Positions 8,079-18,568 of a stretch of 34,053 nt of DNA are shown here, piece after piece (position 1 is the stretch's first letter; each line of letters begins with the position of its first letter). Source of the stretch: Muribaculaceae bacterium (lineage in GTDB: Bacteria; Bacteroidota; Bacteroidia; Bacteroidales; Muribaculaceae); NCBI GenBank assembly GCA_029070945.1, contig JAIEBK010000185.1, positions 1 to 34,053 on the forward strand, given 5' to 3'. A program made the translations under genes and the position numbers. Below the pieces are notes generated by a model that was not told the DNA's origin, ran no database searches, and saw only the letters and a list, made by a program, of their open reading frames with translations.

Positions 8079-9706
8079 TGAGCGTTAAAGACTGCATCAG
8101 CAAGATTTGCCCGTCGGCCACATTCGAAGAGGGAGATATCCTTCTCGTCAATGTCCCTGCTGAAGACTGGCATAAGCTTGCTACAGAACTCAAACATAAT
8201 CCCGAGCTCAACTTCGATGTCCTGACGGCTGTTGTCGGCATGGACTGGAAGGATAGTCTCGGAGTGGTCTATTATCTGACCGCCACATCCCGTAAATGGG
8301 AGATGATCTCGGTGAAGGTCGCTGTATCCGACCGTGAGAACCCTTATATACACACTGTTTCCGATCTATGGAAAGTCGCTAACTTCCAGGAACGCGAGGT
8401 ATATGATTTCTTCGGAATTAAATTCATTGAGCATCCCGACATGCGTCGCTTCTTCCTTCGCAACGACTGGAAGGGTTTCCCCCTTCGCAAGGACTACGAC
8501 GCGAATCCGGCCCTCAACCCTATTCCTGCCGACGACGAGAAAAACGAGGATGACACTGTATCTTACCGTGAACAGCCCGACGGAACCATCAAGGGAATAC
8601 CCGGCAAGGTATTCAAGGAAGGCGACTACGTGGTAAATGTAGGCCCCCAGCACCCGTCGACACACGGCGTGATGCGTTTCCGCGCCGCTATCGACGGTGA
8701 GGAGGTAAAGAAAGTGGATGTCGTTTCCGGATATATACACCGTGGTATCGAGAAACTGTGCGAAAGCCTCGGATATCCCCAGATACTCCATTTCACCGAC
8801 CGTATGGACTACATGAGCGCGCATCAGAACCGCCATTGTCTCTGTATGTGTATCGAGAAGGCAATGGGCCTTGTGATTCCGGAGCGTGCCGTTGTGATCC
8901 GCACTATGATGGACGAGCTCATGCGTATATCAAGCCATCTGCTCAGCTTCGGCTGTACGGCGATGGACCTCGGTGCCACTACCGCGTTCTTCTACGGTTT
9001 CCGCGAGCGTGAGATGATACTCGACATCTTCGAGAAAACATGTGGCGCACGTATGTCAATGAACTATAATGTGATCGGTGGCGTCATAGCAGATCTTCAC
9101 CCGGATTTCGTCAAGGATGTAAAAGAACTTCTCGCCATAATGCCGGAGCGTCTGAAAGAGTACCATAAGGTATATTCAGGAAACATCATAGCAAAGAACC
9201 GTATGGTTGGTGTCGGCCACCTCAGCAAGGAAGACGCTATCAACTACTGCATCACAGGACCTTCCGGGCGAGGCTCCAACTGGAGCTGCGACTGCCGTAA
9301 GAAACATCCGTATGCAGCCTACGATCGCGTGGAGTTTGACGAAGTACTGCTTGACGGCTGCGATTCATACTCCCGCTATATGGTCCGCATGAAGGAGATC
9401 GAGCAGAGCTGCCGCATTCTCGAGCAGCTTGTCGATAATATTCCGGAAGGCGACATCCGCGCACAGGTTCCGAAGATCGTGAAGCTCCCGGCCGGACACT
9501 GGTATACACAGGTTGAGGCTTCCCGCGGCACATTCGGTGTCTACATCGAAAGCGATGGCGGCAAGAATCCTTTCCGCGTACACTTCCAGAGCCCATGTTT
9601 CAATCTCGTAGGAGTAATGGATCTCTGCTGCCGTGGCAATATGATCGCCGACCTCATCACAATCGGAGCCGCACTTGACTTCGTAATTCCAGATATTGAC
9701 CGCTAA
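8078..9706 (+). CDS. nuoCD: NADH-quinone oxidoreductase fused subunit C/D
   Basis: This encodes 542 residues fusing NuoC and NuoD, which are separate in many bacteria. Residues about 1-140 are NuoC-like (EREVYDFFGIKFIEHPDMRR), a linker of about 40 residues follows, and NuoD runs from about 185 to the end. NuoD motifs are GPQHPSTHG (189-197, with the quinone-site histidines), DRMDYMSAHQN (with the tyrosine that contacts the quinone head group), and the terminal DFVIPDIDR. I chose the ATG at 8078; an in-frame TTG at 8066 would add four residues but lies inside the heptamer array. The gene follows nuoB by 38 bases and precedes nuoH by 18. The fusion is also known from enteric bacteria and Bacteroidetes. 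Confidence 0.96.
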   Translation: MSVKDCISKICPSATFEEGDILLVNVPAEDWHKLATELKHNPELNFDVLTAVVGMDWKDSLGVVYYLTATSRKWEMISVKVAVSDRENPYIHTVSDLWKVANFQEREVYDFFGIKFIEHPDMRRFFLRNDWKGFPLRKDYDANPALNPIPADDEKNEDDTVSYREQPDGTIKGIPGKVFKEGDYVVNVGPQHPSTHGVMRFRAAIDGEEVKKVDVVSGYIHRGIEKLCESLGYPQILHFTDRMDYMSAHQNRHCLCMCIEKAMGLVIPERAVVIRTMMDELMRISSHLLSFGCTAMDLGATTAFFYGFREREMILDIFEKTCGARMSMNYNVIGGVIADLHPDFVKDVKELLAIMPERLKEYHKVYSGNIIAKNRMVGVGHLSKEDAINYCITGPSGRGSNWSCDCRKKHPYAAYDRVEFDEVLLDGCDSYSRYMVRMKEIEQSCRILEQLVDNIPEGDIRAQVPKIVKLPAGHWYTQVEASRGTFGVYIESDGGKNPFRVHFQSPCFNLVGVMDLCCRGNMIADLITIGAALDFVIPDIDR

Positions 9707-9724
9707 CTATAACTCAGAATCGAC

Positions 9725-10801
9725 ATGTTTGACTTTGGTATTGTAACTAACTGGATCAATGACCTGCTCATCGGCTGCATGCCCGTCTGGGCCGCCACGC
9801 TGATTGAATGCGTCATCATCGGAGTCCTGATACTGCTCACCTATACGGTGCTCGCCCTTTTCTACATCCTCTACGAGCGTAAGCTCTGCGCATGGTTTCA
9901 GTGCCGTCTCGGCCCGATGCGTGTAGGTCCCTGGGGTCTGCTGCAGGTGTTCGCCGATATGTTCAAGATCCTTATCAAGGAGCTTATCTCACTGAAAGGT
10001 ACTGATAAATTCCTCTTCAAGCTTGCTCCCTACATCATCATTACTTCATCTGTGGTGATGCTTGCATGTCTCCCCTGGGGACGCGGCCTGCAGATCATCG
10101 ACTACAACATCGGTATCTTCTTCATTCTCGCTGTCTCCAGCGTCGGTGTTCTCGGTATCCTGCTCGCAGGATGGTCTTCCAACAATAAGTATACCCTTAT
10201 CGGCGCCATGCGAAGCGGCGCTCAGATGATATCTTATGAGTTGTCTCTTGGTCTTGCACTTATGTCGATAGTAGTGCTCGCCGGAACAATGAACATCAAC
10301 GAACTCGTGGCTCAGCAGGAACGCTGCTGGTTTATCTTCCAGGGCTGGCTCCCCGCTGTCGTTGCATTCCTTATCTATGTGATCGCGGCCACCGCTGAGA
10401 CAAACCGTGGTCCTTTCGACCTTCCGGAGGCAGAGCACGAGCTTACCGCCGGCTACCACACAGAGTACTCAGGTATACATTTCGGCTTCTTCTACCTTGC
10501 TGAATATCTCAACCTCTTTATCGTCAGCGGTATCGCGTCTCTGATGTTCCTTGGAGGCTGGATGCCTTTCCATATCGCTGGCTGGGATGGCTTCAATATG
10601 GTGATGAACTGGATTCCGGGTCCCGTATGGTTCCTTGGCAAGGCTTTCTTCATCAGCTACATCATCATCTGGTTCAAGTGGACATTCCCGCGCGTACGTA
10701 TCGACCAGATGCTCGCGCTTGAATGGAAATACATGATGCCATTCGCTCTTGTGAATCTCGTGGTTATGGCTGTATTCGTAGCCCTTGGCTGGACATTCTG
10801 A
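9725..10801 (+). CDS. nuoH: NADH-quinone oxidoreductase subunit H
   Basis: This encodes a 358-residue membrane subunit that forms much of the quinone chamber and the link to the proton channels. About eight hydrophobic helices can be seen. Diagnostic motifs are YERKLCAWFQCRLGP and VGPWGLLQ near residues 50-80, and AETNRGPFDLPEAEHELTAG near 221-240, the acid-rich loop that connects quinone chemistry to proton movement. Length is slightly above the enteric protein. It is the last nuo gene before the operon is interrupted by the ATP synthase genes; a 104-base gap with two hairpins follows. Confidence 0.97.
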   Translation: MFDFGIVTNWINDLLIGCMPVWAATLIECVIIGVLILLTYTVLALFYILYERKLCAWFQCRLGPMRVGPWGLLQVFADMFKILIKELISLKGTDKFLFKLAPYIIITSSVVMLACLPWGRGLQIIDYNIGIFFILAVSSVGVLGILLAGWSSNNKYTLIGAMRSGAQMISYELSLGLALMSIVVLAGTMNINELVAQQERCWFIFQGWLPAVVAFLIYVIAATAETNRGPFDLPEAEHELTAGYHTEYSGIHFGFFYLAEYLNLFIVSGIASLMFLGGWMPFHIAGWDGFNMVMNWIPGPVWFLGKAFFISYIIIWFKWTFPRVRIDQMLALEWKYMMPFALVNLVVMAVFVALGWTF

Positions 10802-10825
10802 CACTCCTACTCATCAACTTAAATA

Positions 10826-10855
10826 CCTGCCGGAGGCATGAAACCCTCCGACGGG
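10826..10855 (+). other. Stem-loop at the nuoH/atpD junction
   Basis: Bases 10826-10836 pair with 10845-10855 (11 positions, one C-A mismatch and one T-G wobble) around an 8-base loop CATGAAAC. No T-run follows, so it is not a standard terminator. A second, AT-only hairpin (10873-10889, 7 pairs) lies just before atpD. The first stem shares GCCGG, GAAACC and CCGACG, in the same order and with the same C-A mismatch, with the hairpin at 16870-16899. A role in processing or in setting the nuo-to-atp ratio is inference. Confidence 0.5.
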
Positions 10856-10866
10856 ACAAAATTTAA

Positions 10867-12405
<1,539 letters not shown>

Positions 12406-12423
12406 CAATAGCACTCTGCGAAA

Positions 12424-12660
12424 ATGACTTTAGAAATCATTTCACCTCAGGAAGTCGTCTTCAAGGGCGAAGCGGTTTCCGTAACCCTGCCGGGAGAGAT
12501 CGGCAGGTTTACGGTGCTTAAAAACCACGCGCCCCTGATTTCGGTGCTCGTTGAGGGAACAGTCGCCTACCGCACTCCGGCCGGAGAGGAGAAAACCTAC
12601 GACATCAAGGGCGGACTCGCGGACGTCGACCACAACGTAATCTCAGTGTGCATCTATTAA
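12424..12660 (+). CDS. atpC: F1 ATP synthase epsilon subunit, short form
   Basis: This encodes only 78 residues, against about 130-140 for the enteric or Bacillus epsilon. The sequence matches the N-terminal beta-sandwich domain (MTLEIISPQEVVFKGEAVSV, then LPGEIGRFTVLKNHAPLIS), which binds gamma and the c-ring. The two-helix C-terminal domain that inhibits ATP hydrolysis in other bacteria is absent. The stop is followed 11 bases later by the atpB start and no frame continues the protein, so this is a natural short form rather than a frameshift. It should couple F1 to Fo but cannot provide helical auto-inhibition. Confidence 0.93.
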   Translation: MTLEIISPQEVVFKGEAVSVTLPGEIGRFTVLKNHAPLISVLVEGTVAYRTPAGEEKTYDIKGGLADVDHNVISVCIY

Positions 12661-12671
12661 CATCTTCCGTA

Positions 12672-13919
12672 ATGAGAAAAAATTTAGCCATACTGTTTTC
12701 CATCATAGCCTTGCTCTTCCTTTCCTTCCCTGCTTTAGCTTCAGAAGGAGAGAAAGGACAGGTCGACGTGAAGGAAAACATCTTCCATCACCTCGGTGAC
12801 GGCTACGGCTGGGAAGTGCCCTTCAGCCATACATACCGCATTCCGCTCCCGGTTATCGTAAGGGCGGAAGACGGCAGCTGGCACTGCTTCTCATCGGGCA
12901 GACTCGTGAAATACGAGGAGCATACCGATGCTAAGACAGGTAAGACACACACTGTAGCTGTTCCGCAAATTGTGACTATTGCTAAAGGAGACTGGCCCGA
13001 TAGATACAAGTTTGTACTCGCTCATACGAGCAAGCATAAAAACAAAGTCGTGCAGCTCATCCCCACATCACCGGCAGATGAAGCGGAAGCCGAGAAAATC
13101 GCTTCAGCTCAGAACGATGAAATTGTAGACGGGTATGTCAAGTTTGACGGAAAATACTATAAGGAATACAAGCCATTTGACATCTCGATTACAAAGAATG
13201 TGCTCGCGCTCTTTATCGCGGCCGCTCTCGTGACCTGGATGGTGATGGGACTTGTAAGGTTCTACACCCGCAATGGATTCAAGGCTCCACGTAAGGGAAT
13301 GGGATTCCTCGAGCTTTGCGTAGACTTCGTCTACACCGGGGTTATAAAAAGCACACTCGGCGAAAAGGCTCCGAGATTCGCGCCCTATCTTCTGACGGCG
13401 TTCTTCTTCATCCTTGTGATGAACCTTCTCGGCCTTATAGTAATATTCCCCGGAGGTGCTAATCTTACCGGCAATATAGCAATCACACTGGTTCTTGCGG
13501 TCATGACATTTGTAATTACAAACATCCATGGCAACAAGCATTACTGGAAAGAGATATTCTGGCCTGATGTACCCCTGCTTCTGAAGTTCCCTATCCCGAT
13601 CATGCAGGTGATCGAGATTTTCGGAATCTTCACCAAGCCGGCCGCTCTCTGTGTCCGTCTCTTCGCTAATATGATGGGAGGCCATATGATAGTGATAACC
13701 CTTACGCTTCTGATATTCATTTTCGCGGCATATGGCGCGGCGGTGGCAGGAGTGTCGGCTGTTGTATCACTGCTCTTCTCCATCTTCATGCTGGCTCTGG
13801 ATACGCTTGTCAGCTTCATCCAGGCATATGTGTTCACACTCCTTTCCACCATCTTCATATCGATGGCCGTACATGAAGAGCACGGCGATCATCATGGAGC
13901 CGCTGTGGAGGAAATATGA
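12672..13919 (+). CDS. atpB: Fo ATP synthase subunit a with signal peptide and periplasmic domain
   Basis: This encodes 415 residues, far longer than the enteric subunit a (about 270). Residues 1-24 are a signal peptide (cleavage near LASE), and 25-170 form a soluble, presumably periplasmic domain starting WEVPFSHTYRIPLPVI. About five hydrophobic helices follow. The essential proton-path arginine is Arg329 in ALCVRLFANMMGGH. The last 15 residues are rich in His and acidic residues. I chose ATG 12672 because it starts the signal peptide; an upstream GTG at 12648 overlaps atpC. Bacteroidetes subunit a proteins are known to me to carry such an N-terminal domain; its function is unknown. Confidence 0.95.
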   Translation: MRKNLAILFSIIALLFLSFPALASEGEKGQVDVKENIFHHLGDGYGWEVPFSHTYRIPLPVIVRAEDGSWHCFSSGRLVKYEEHTDAKTGKTHTVAVPQIVTIAKGDWPDRYKFVLAHTSKHKNKVVQLIPTSPADEAEAEKIASAQNDEIVDGYVKFDGKYYKEYKPFDISITKNVLALFIAAALVTWMVMGLVRFYTRNGFKAPRKGMGFLELCVDFVYTGVIKSTLGEKAPRFAPYLLTAFFFILVMNLLGLIVIFPGGANLTGNIAITLVLAVMTFVITNIHGNKHYWKEIFWPDVPLLLKFPIPIMQVIEIFGIFTKPAALCVRLFANMMGGHMIVITLTLLIFIFAAYGAAVAGVSAVVSLLFSIFMLALDTLVSFIQAYVFTLLSTIFISMAVHEEHGDHHGAAVEEI

Positions 13920-13967
13920 CTCAACAGAAATAAACAATAACAATAATAACACTAAAAACACAAGACT

Positions 13968-14210
13968 ATGTTTTCAATGATTTTAGTAGCAGAAGCCCTC
14001 GCTTCATTCGGCGCAGCGTTCGGCGCAGGCCTTTCAGCAATCGGTGCAGGTATCGGTATCGGTAAAATCGGTAGCAGCGCGATGGAAGCTATCGCTCGCC
14101 AGCCGGAAAGCGCAGGTGATATCCGTTCGAACATGATCGTGATCGCAGCCCTCATCGAAGGTGTGGCCCTCTTTGCCGTGATCGTTTCCGCACTCGCTCT
14201 CTTCATCTGA
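13968..14210 (+). CDS. atpE: Fo ATP synthase subunit c
   Basis: This encodes an 80-residue, two-helix proteolipid that forms the rotating ring. Helix 1 is glycine-rich (GAGLSAIGAGIGIGKIG), the polar loop is ARQPE (43-47), and helix 2 carries the ion carrier Glu64 in AALIEGVALF. The residue after Glu64 is Gly rather than Ser or Thr, and the Na+-type Gln of helix 1 is not evident, so proton use is expected. The 48-base leader is an A-rich string of AAT and AAC triplets with no Shine-Dalgarno sequence, perhaps keeping the site unstructured for the high expression this subunit needs. Confidence 0.97.
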   Translation: MFSMILVAEALASFGAAFGAGLSAIGAGIGIGKIGSSAMEAIARQPESAGDIRSNMIVIAALIEGVALFAVIVSALALFI

Positions 14211-14238
14211 TCGGCTACGGCCATAAATTCTCTACAGA

Positions 14239-14733
14239 ATGGAATTATTCACGCCCGATTTTGGACTGGTATTCTGGATGTTCGTTGCGTTCATCCTCCT
14301 CTTCATCGTTCTTGCGAAGTGGGGATGGCCTGTGATCATCAAGCAGATGGAAGGGCGTGCTGACGCTATCGACAAAGGAGTGGAATATGCACGCGAAGCC
14401 AAGCAGCAGCTTGACAACGCAAAGGAATCCGCTCAGCAGGTCATAGGTGAAGCTCAGGCCCGTCAGGCTGAAATGCTACGCGAAGCTGCGAAAATGAAGA
14501 GCCAGATCATCGAGGAAGCCAAGAAAGAGGCTTCCGAAGAGGCCCGCAAGGTTATGGAGCAGGCAAAAGTCTCCATTGAGCAGTCGCGCAAGGAAGCAGA
14601 ACTCCAGTTCAGAAATGAAGTAAGCAAGTTCTCAATCGACATCGCTGAAAAGATGGTGAGAAACCAGCTCAAAAACGATGAAGAGCAGCAGAAGCTTGTG
14701 AATAAGATGTTGGACGAAATAGAGAAGAACTAA
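14239..14733 (+). CDS. atpF: Fo ATP synthase subunit b
   Basis: This encodes 164 residues. One N-terminal membrane helix (about 8-27, LVFWMFVAFILLFIVLAKWG) is followed by a long charged coiled coil rich in Ala, Glu, Lys and Gln, ending in a short hydrophilic tail. This is the peripheral stalk that ties the a subunit to F1 through delta. The length and pattern are standard. It starts 28 bases after atpE and ends four bases before atpH. Only one b-type gene is present, so a homodimer is expected. Confidence 0.95.
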   Translation: MELFTPDFGLVFWMFVAFILLFIVLAKWGWPVIIKQMEGRADAIDKGVEYAREAKQQLDNAKESAQQVIGEAQARQAEMLREAAKMKSQIIEEAKKEASEEARKVMEQAKVSIEQSRKEAELQFRNEVSKFSIDIAEKMVRNQLKNDEEQQKLVNKMLDEIEKN

Positions 14734-14737
14734 AACA

Positions 14738-15283
14738 ATGAACGAGGGACTGATACCCCAGCGCTACGCAAAAGCGCTCTATAAACTCGCCGTCGAGCGT
14801 GGTAACGCCGAGAAGGTCTACCTCGAGATGAAGACGGTAGCCGAGTCGTTTGCCGCCAATCCGGGATTGCAGAAAGTTCTTGCAAACCCTTTCGTGAAGC
14901 GGGAAGATAAGGAAAAACTCCTCATCACGGCGGCAGGGGATTTGGTGGAAGATGACTATCGTTCATTTGTCAAGTTGATTCTCGATAGGAAAAGAGCTGA
15001 CTTCGCTCAGCTGATGGCTCTCGCCTATTGCGACCTTTACCGTAAGGAAAACAAGATCGCGCGCGTGAGAATCATCACCGCCACAAAGCTTGACGACTCT
15101 ATGCTGCAGAAACTGCGCGACATAGTGACGAAAGCTTATCCGGGAATGACCCTTGAATTCTCTTATGATGTGGATCCCGAACTCATCGGAGGGTTTGTGA
15201 TCGATGTAGACGGACAACGTCTCGACGCTTCGATCAGCAATGAGATCGAACAATTACGTTTAAAACTTTTAAGAAGCAATTAA
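14738..15283 (+). CDS. atpH: F1 ATP synthase delta subunit
   Basis: This encodes 181 residues with the delta/OSCP pattern: a helical N-terminal domain starting [13 protein letters not shown] and including [15 protein letters not shown] (about 46-60), and a C-terminal domain with the signature [20 protein letters not shown] (about 149-168). Delta caps the alpha-beta hexamer and joins it to subunit b. It lies four bases after atpF and two before atpA, the tightest spacing in the block, which suggests translational coupling. Confidence 0.95.
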   Translation: MNEGLIPQRYAKALYKLAVERGNAEKVYLEMKTVAESFAANPGLQKVLANPFVKREDKEKLLITAAGDLVEDDYRSFVKLILDRKRADFAQLMALAYCDLYRKENKIARVRIITATKLDDSMLQKLRDIVTKAYPGMTLEFSYDVDPELIGGFVIDVDGQRLDASISNEIEQLRLKLLRSN

Positions 15284-15285
15284 CA

Positions 15286-16860
15286 ATGCTTAACCCAAGC
15301 GAAATTTCAGATATTCTTAAGCAGCAACTCGAGAACGTAAGCTCTCAGGTGAAGTTTGAAGAGGTTGGCACAGTGCTCAGCGTCGGCGACGGCGTAGCAC
15401 ATGTCTACGGCCTCGAAAACGTAAAAGCCAGCGAGCTTGTCGAGTTCGAAAACGGTTCTACCGGTGTCGCATTGAATCTCGAGAAAAGCAACGTGGGTGT
15501 TGTGCTTCTCGACGATGTTAATGCGGTGTCAGAAAACATGACGGTACGTCGCACGGGTGAGATTGCCTCTATACCGGTCGGCGATGGCCTCTTCGGTCGC
15601 GTTATAAATATCCTCGGCGAACCGATCGACGGCAACGGCCCTATAGAAGGTGAGTTGCTTCGCATGCCCCTCGAGAGAAAAGCACCAGGCGTCATTTTCC
15701 GCCAGCCGGTGAAGCAGCCGCTCCAGACAGGCCTCAAAGCTATCGACTCGATGATTCCTATCGGCCGCGGCCAGCGAGAGCTCATCATCGGCGACCGACA
15801 GATCGGTAAGACGGCCATAGCTATCGACACCATCATCAACCAGCGCGAAAACTATCTCGCCGGCAAACCCGTCTACTGTATCTACGTGGCCATCGGACAG
15901 AAGGCTTCCACAGTAGCCTCGATTGTGCAGACCCTGAAGAAGCACGGCGCAATGGACTACACCGTGGTTGTATCCGCTACAGCCTCCGACTCAGCTGCGA
16001 TGCGCTATTACGCACCGTTCGCTGGTGTTGCCATCGGCGAGTTCATCCGAGACACCGGCCGCGACGCCCTGATCGTATACGATGACCTGTCAAAGCAGGC
16101 CGTCGCCTACCGCGAGATCTCCCTTATCCTCAAGCGTCCTTCCGGACGCGAGGCATATCCCGGCGATATCTTCTATCTGCACTCACGTCTTCTCGAGAGA
16201 GCTGCCAAGATCATTGACAACCAGCAGGTAGCCTCTAACATGAACGACCTTCCGGAAGTTCTGAAGCCTATAGTAAAAGGCGGCGGCTCGCTGACAGCGC
16301 TCCCGATCATCGAGACACAGGCAGGTGACGTATCGGCATACATTCCTACCAATGTGATATCGATCACCGACGGACAGATCTTCCTTGAGACAGCCTTGTT
16401 CAACCAGGGTATCCGTCCTGCCGTCAATGTAGGTATCTCCGTATCCCGTGTAGGCGGTAACGCCCAGATCAAACCTATGAAGAAGGTGGCCGGTACGCTT
16501 AAGATTGCTCAGGCACAGTATCGTGAGCTCGAATCATTCACGAAATTCGGCGGCGACATCGATCCTGTGACAGCTAAGGTCATTGATACAGGACGAAAGA
16601 ACCAGCAGCTACTCATTCAGCCTCAGTATCAGCCATGGCCTGTAGAGAATCAGGTTGCGGTGATATTCTGCGGTGTCAACGGTCTGATGGAAAATGTGCC
16701 CCTTGACAAGGTCCATGAGTTCGAGACTCTTTTCGTTCAGCTTCTCGAGGCTAAATACCGTAAGGAAGTGCTCGAAGAGATCAAAGCCGGAAATCTCACC
16801 GACGACGTTCAGGCAAAACTCCGTGAATGTGCGTCAGAGATCAGCGCCCGCTATAAATAA
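15286..16860 (+). CDS. atpA: F1 ATP synthase alpha subunit
   Basis: This encodes 524 residues, the non-catalytic nucleotide-binding subunit of F1. It shows [14 protein letters not shown] near 29-42, the Walker A motif GDRQIGKT (169-176), and [10 protein letters not shown] directly after it. The sequence around [22 protein letters not shown] and the segment holding the arginine finger ([13 protein letters not shown]) are clear. Length is normal (enteric alpha is 513). It begins two bases after atpH. A 148-base gap with a hairpin follows before atpG, the longest gap inside the 18-gene block. Confidence 0.98.
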   Translation: MLNPSEISDILKQQLENVSSQVKFEEVGTVLSVGDGVAHVYGLENVKASELVEFENGSTGVALNLEKSNVGVVLLDDVNAVSENMTVRRTGEIASIPVGDGLFGRVINILGEPIDGNGPIEGELLRMPLERKAPGVIFRQPVKQPLQTGLKAIDSMIPIGRGQRELIIGDRQIGKTAIAIDTIINQRENYLAGKPVYCIYVAIGQKASTVASIVQTLKKHGAMDYTVVVSATASDSAAMRYYAPFAGVAIGEFIRDTGRDALIVYDDLSKQAVAYREISLILKRPSGREAYPGDIFYLHSRLLERAAKIIDNQQVASNMNDLPEVLKPIVKGGGSLTALPIIETQAGDVSAYIPTNVISITDGQIFLETALFNQGIRPAVNVGISVSRVGGNAQIKPMKKVAGTLKIAQAQYRELESFTKFGGDIDPVTAKVIDTGRKNQQLLIQPQYQPWPVENQVAVIFCGVNGLMENVPLDKVHEFETLFVQLLEAKYRKEVLEEIKAGNLTDDVQAKLRECASEISARYK

Positions 16861-16869
16861 TACAATACA

Positions 16870-16899
16870 GGTATGCGCCGGGTGAAACCGACGCATGCC
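16870..16899 (+). other. Stem-loop at the atpA/atpG junction
   Basis: Bases 16870-16877 pair with 16892-16899 (8 pairs, one T-G wobble), then a C-A mismatch, then CGG with CCG, around the loop GTGAAA. There is no T-run behind it. It resembles the hairpin at 10826-10855 in sequence order and mismatch position. The remaining ~110 bases up to atpG are AT-rich, and I see no promoter or open frame in them. Confidence 0.5.
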
Positions 16900-17008
16900 A
16901 CTAATAATATGTAATCACATGCCTGATTAAAGCCTTATATCGTTATTGTCACATTGCCTTTAACCATATACCCTTTAATTAAGCCTGCGAAATTAAAAAT
17001 TAAACACA

Positions 17009-17899
17009 ATGGCAACCCTCAGGGAACTAAAGACACGTATCGGCTCAGTGGCTTCGAGCGAGAAGATCACCGGCGCCATGAAGATGATATCTTCGGCTAA
17101 GGTGCATAAGTTCGAGTCTTCGCTCAAGCAGCTCGTGCCCTACCGCAATAAGATCAAGTCGGTGATGGCCCACATCATGCAGTCCGGCGCTGACTTCAGC
17201 AGTCCGCTCATCGAGACTCGCCATGAGGTGAAAAAAATCGCATTTGCCGTTTTCGGAAGCGACGACGGTCTGTGCGGTGCTTACAATATCAATATATTCA
17301 AGGCCGCCCTGGCGGAGCTGAAACGGTTTCAGGCTAAATACGGACCTACGGTTGAGATCGACATCTACCCTATCGGTCAGAAGATGAACAAGGCTGTTTC
17401 AAAAATCGCAGATCAGCATATCCATGTAGTGAATGTCAAAGGTATCGACTCAAAGATGGAGGCTGAAAAGGTCAATGAATTCACTCATGGTCTCCGCGAC
17501 AAATTCGCTACGGGAGAATACGATCTGGTATGTGTGGAATATATGCATTTCTTCTCCATGAGCCGCCAGAAAGCTACCCTGGAGACTCTTTTCCCGATAT
17601 CGGGAGAGACGCTGCTTGAAGGCTCCGACAGTTCCGAGGCGACGGGAATGTGCATTTTCGAGCCTGATGCCAACAGTATCTTCAACGCGGTGCTTCCGAT
17701 GTTCGTGCTCTCTTCGATGCAGGAGATCACCATTCAAAACCGCGCCTCGGAGCAGGCAGCCCGCGTGATGGCGATGCAGAGCGCCAACGACAACGCCAAA
17801 AAGCTTCTTGAAAGCCTTCGCCTTGAATACAACAAGCTTCGTCAGGAAAACATCACCACAGAGCTTCTTGATATACTTGGAGGTCAGGTGGAACGTTAA
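17009..17899 (+). CDS. atpG: F1 ATP synthase gamma subunit
   Basis: This encodes 296 residues, the central rotating shaft. The N-terminal helix has the family signature ELKTRIGSVASSEKITGAMK with MISSAKV, and the C-terminal helix has RASEQAARVMAMQSANDNAK. These two helices form the coiled coil inside the alpha-beta ring. The middle is a Rossmann-like domain (FGSDDGLCGAYNINIF) with a charged loop. Length is near normal (enteric gamma 287). It is the last atp gene; nuoI resumes the complex I set 48 bases later. Confidence 0.97.
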   Translation: MATLRELKTRIGSVASSEKITGAMKMISSAKVHKFESSLKQLVPYRNKIKSVMAHIMQSGADFSSPLIETRHEVKKIAFAVFGSDDGLCGAYNINIFKAALAELKRFQAKYGPTVEIDIYPIGQKMNKAVSKIADQHIHVVNVKGIDSKMEAEKVNEFTHGLRDKFATGEYDLVCVEYMHFFSMSRQKATLETLFPISGETLLEGSDSSEATGMCIFEPDANSIFNAVLPMFVLSSMQEITIQNRASEQAARVMAMQSANDNAKKLLESLRLEYNKLRQENITTELLDILGGQVER

Positions 17900-17947
17900 A
17901 TCCGAATATATTCAAACAATAGGAAAAAATAACAAATTAACCATTAT

Positions 17948-18568
17948 ATGAGTAGTATTAAGGAATATTTTTCGTCGGTAGGTAAAGGCATCTCGAGTCT
18001 GGCGAAGGGTATGGCCGTGACCGGAAAGGAGTTCGTGACTCCGAAGATCACCGAGCAATACCCGGAAAACCGCCATACCACACTCAAGATCGCCGACCGT
18101 TTCCGTGCGGAACTTACACTGATCGGCGATGACGCAACTCCGGCATACAACAAATGTATCGCCTGCGGCATCTGCCAGATGAACTGCCCCAACAGCTCTA
18201 TTGAGCTCAAGACGAGATTCGTGGAGCTGCCCGACGGCAAGAAGAAGAAAGTGCTCGACAAGTATTACTATGATCTCGGAAGCTGTACGTTCTGCATGCT
18301 TTGCGTGACCACTTGTCCTCAGGATGCCCTGGAGTTCTCCAACGACTTCGAGCAGGCTGTCTTCACACGCGACAAACTCGTGAAGGTACTCAACGCCCAT
18401 TCAGAAGTGACAGACGCTCAGGTCATCGCGGATGCATCAAAGCCGAAACCGAAACCGGCGATGGATCCGGAGCAGCTCGCTAAGATCAAAGCTGAGGCGC
18501 TGGCGAAAGCCGCGGCCAAGAAAGCCGAGAAAGAGGCTGCACAGAAGGCAGACAACCCAACAACGTAA
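17948..18568 (+). CDS. nuoI: NADH-quinone oxidoreductase subunit I, 2x[4Fe-4S]
   Basis: This encodes 206 residues. Two ferredoxin-type motifs are complete: Cys70, 73, 76 with Cys80, and Cys113, 116, 119 with Cys123, binding clusters N6a and N6b. An amphipathic N-terminal segment should lie on the membrane. Residues about 164-206 form an unusual Lys/Ala/Pro-rich tail (KPKPKPAMDPEQLAKIKAEA and on), likely a charged helix, absent from the enteric protein as I recall it. With no NuoEFG in the window, NuoI is the most exposed electron entry point, and a donor such as ferredoxin could dock here; that is inference. It follows atpG by 48 bases. Confidence 0.96.
   Translation: MSSIKEYFSSVGKGISSLAKGMAVTGKEFVTPKITEQYPENRHTTLKIADRFRAELTLIGDDATPAYNKCIACGICQMNCPNSSIELKTRFVELPDGKKKKVLDKYYYDLGSCTFCMLCVTTCPQDALEFSNDFEQAVFTRDKLVKVLNAHSEVTDAQVIADASKPKPKPAMDPEQLAKIKAEALAKAAAKKAEKEAAQKADNPTT

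Noticed and set aside
12648-12671. GTG start for atpB overlapping atpC
   Set aside because: The ATG at 12672 begins a clean signal peptide; the upstream eight residues spoil it.
13968-14210. Sodium-type c-ring
   Set aside because: Glu64 is followed by Gly and not Ser/Thr, so the Na+ ligand set is incomplete; proton type is more likely.
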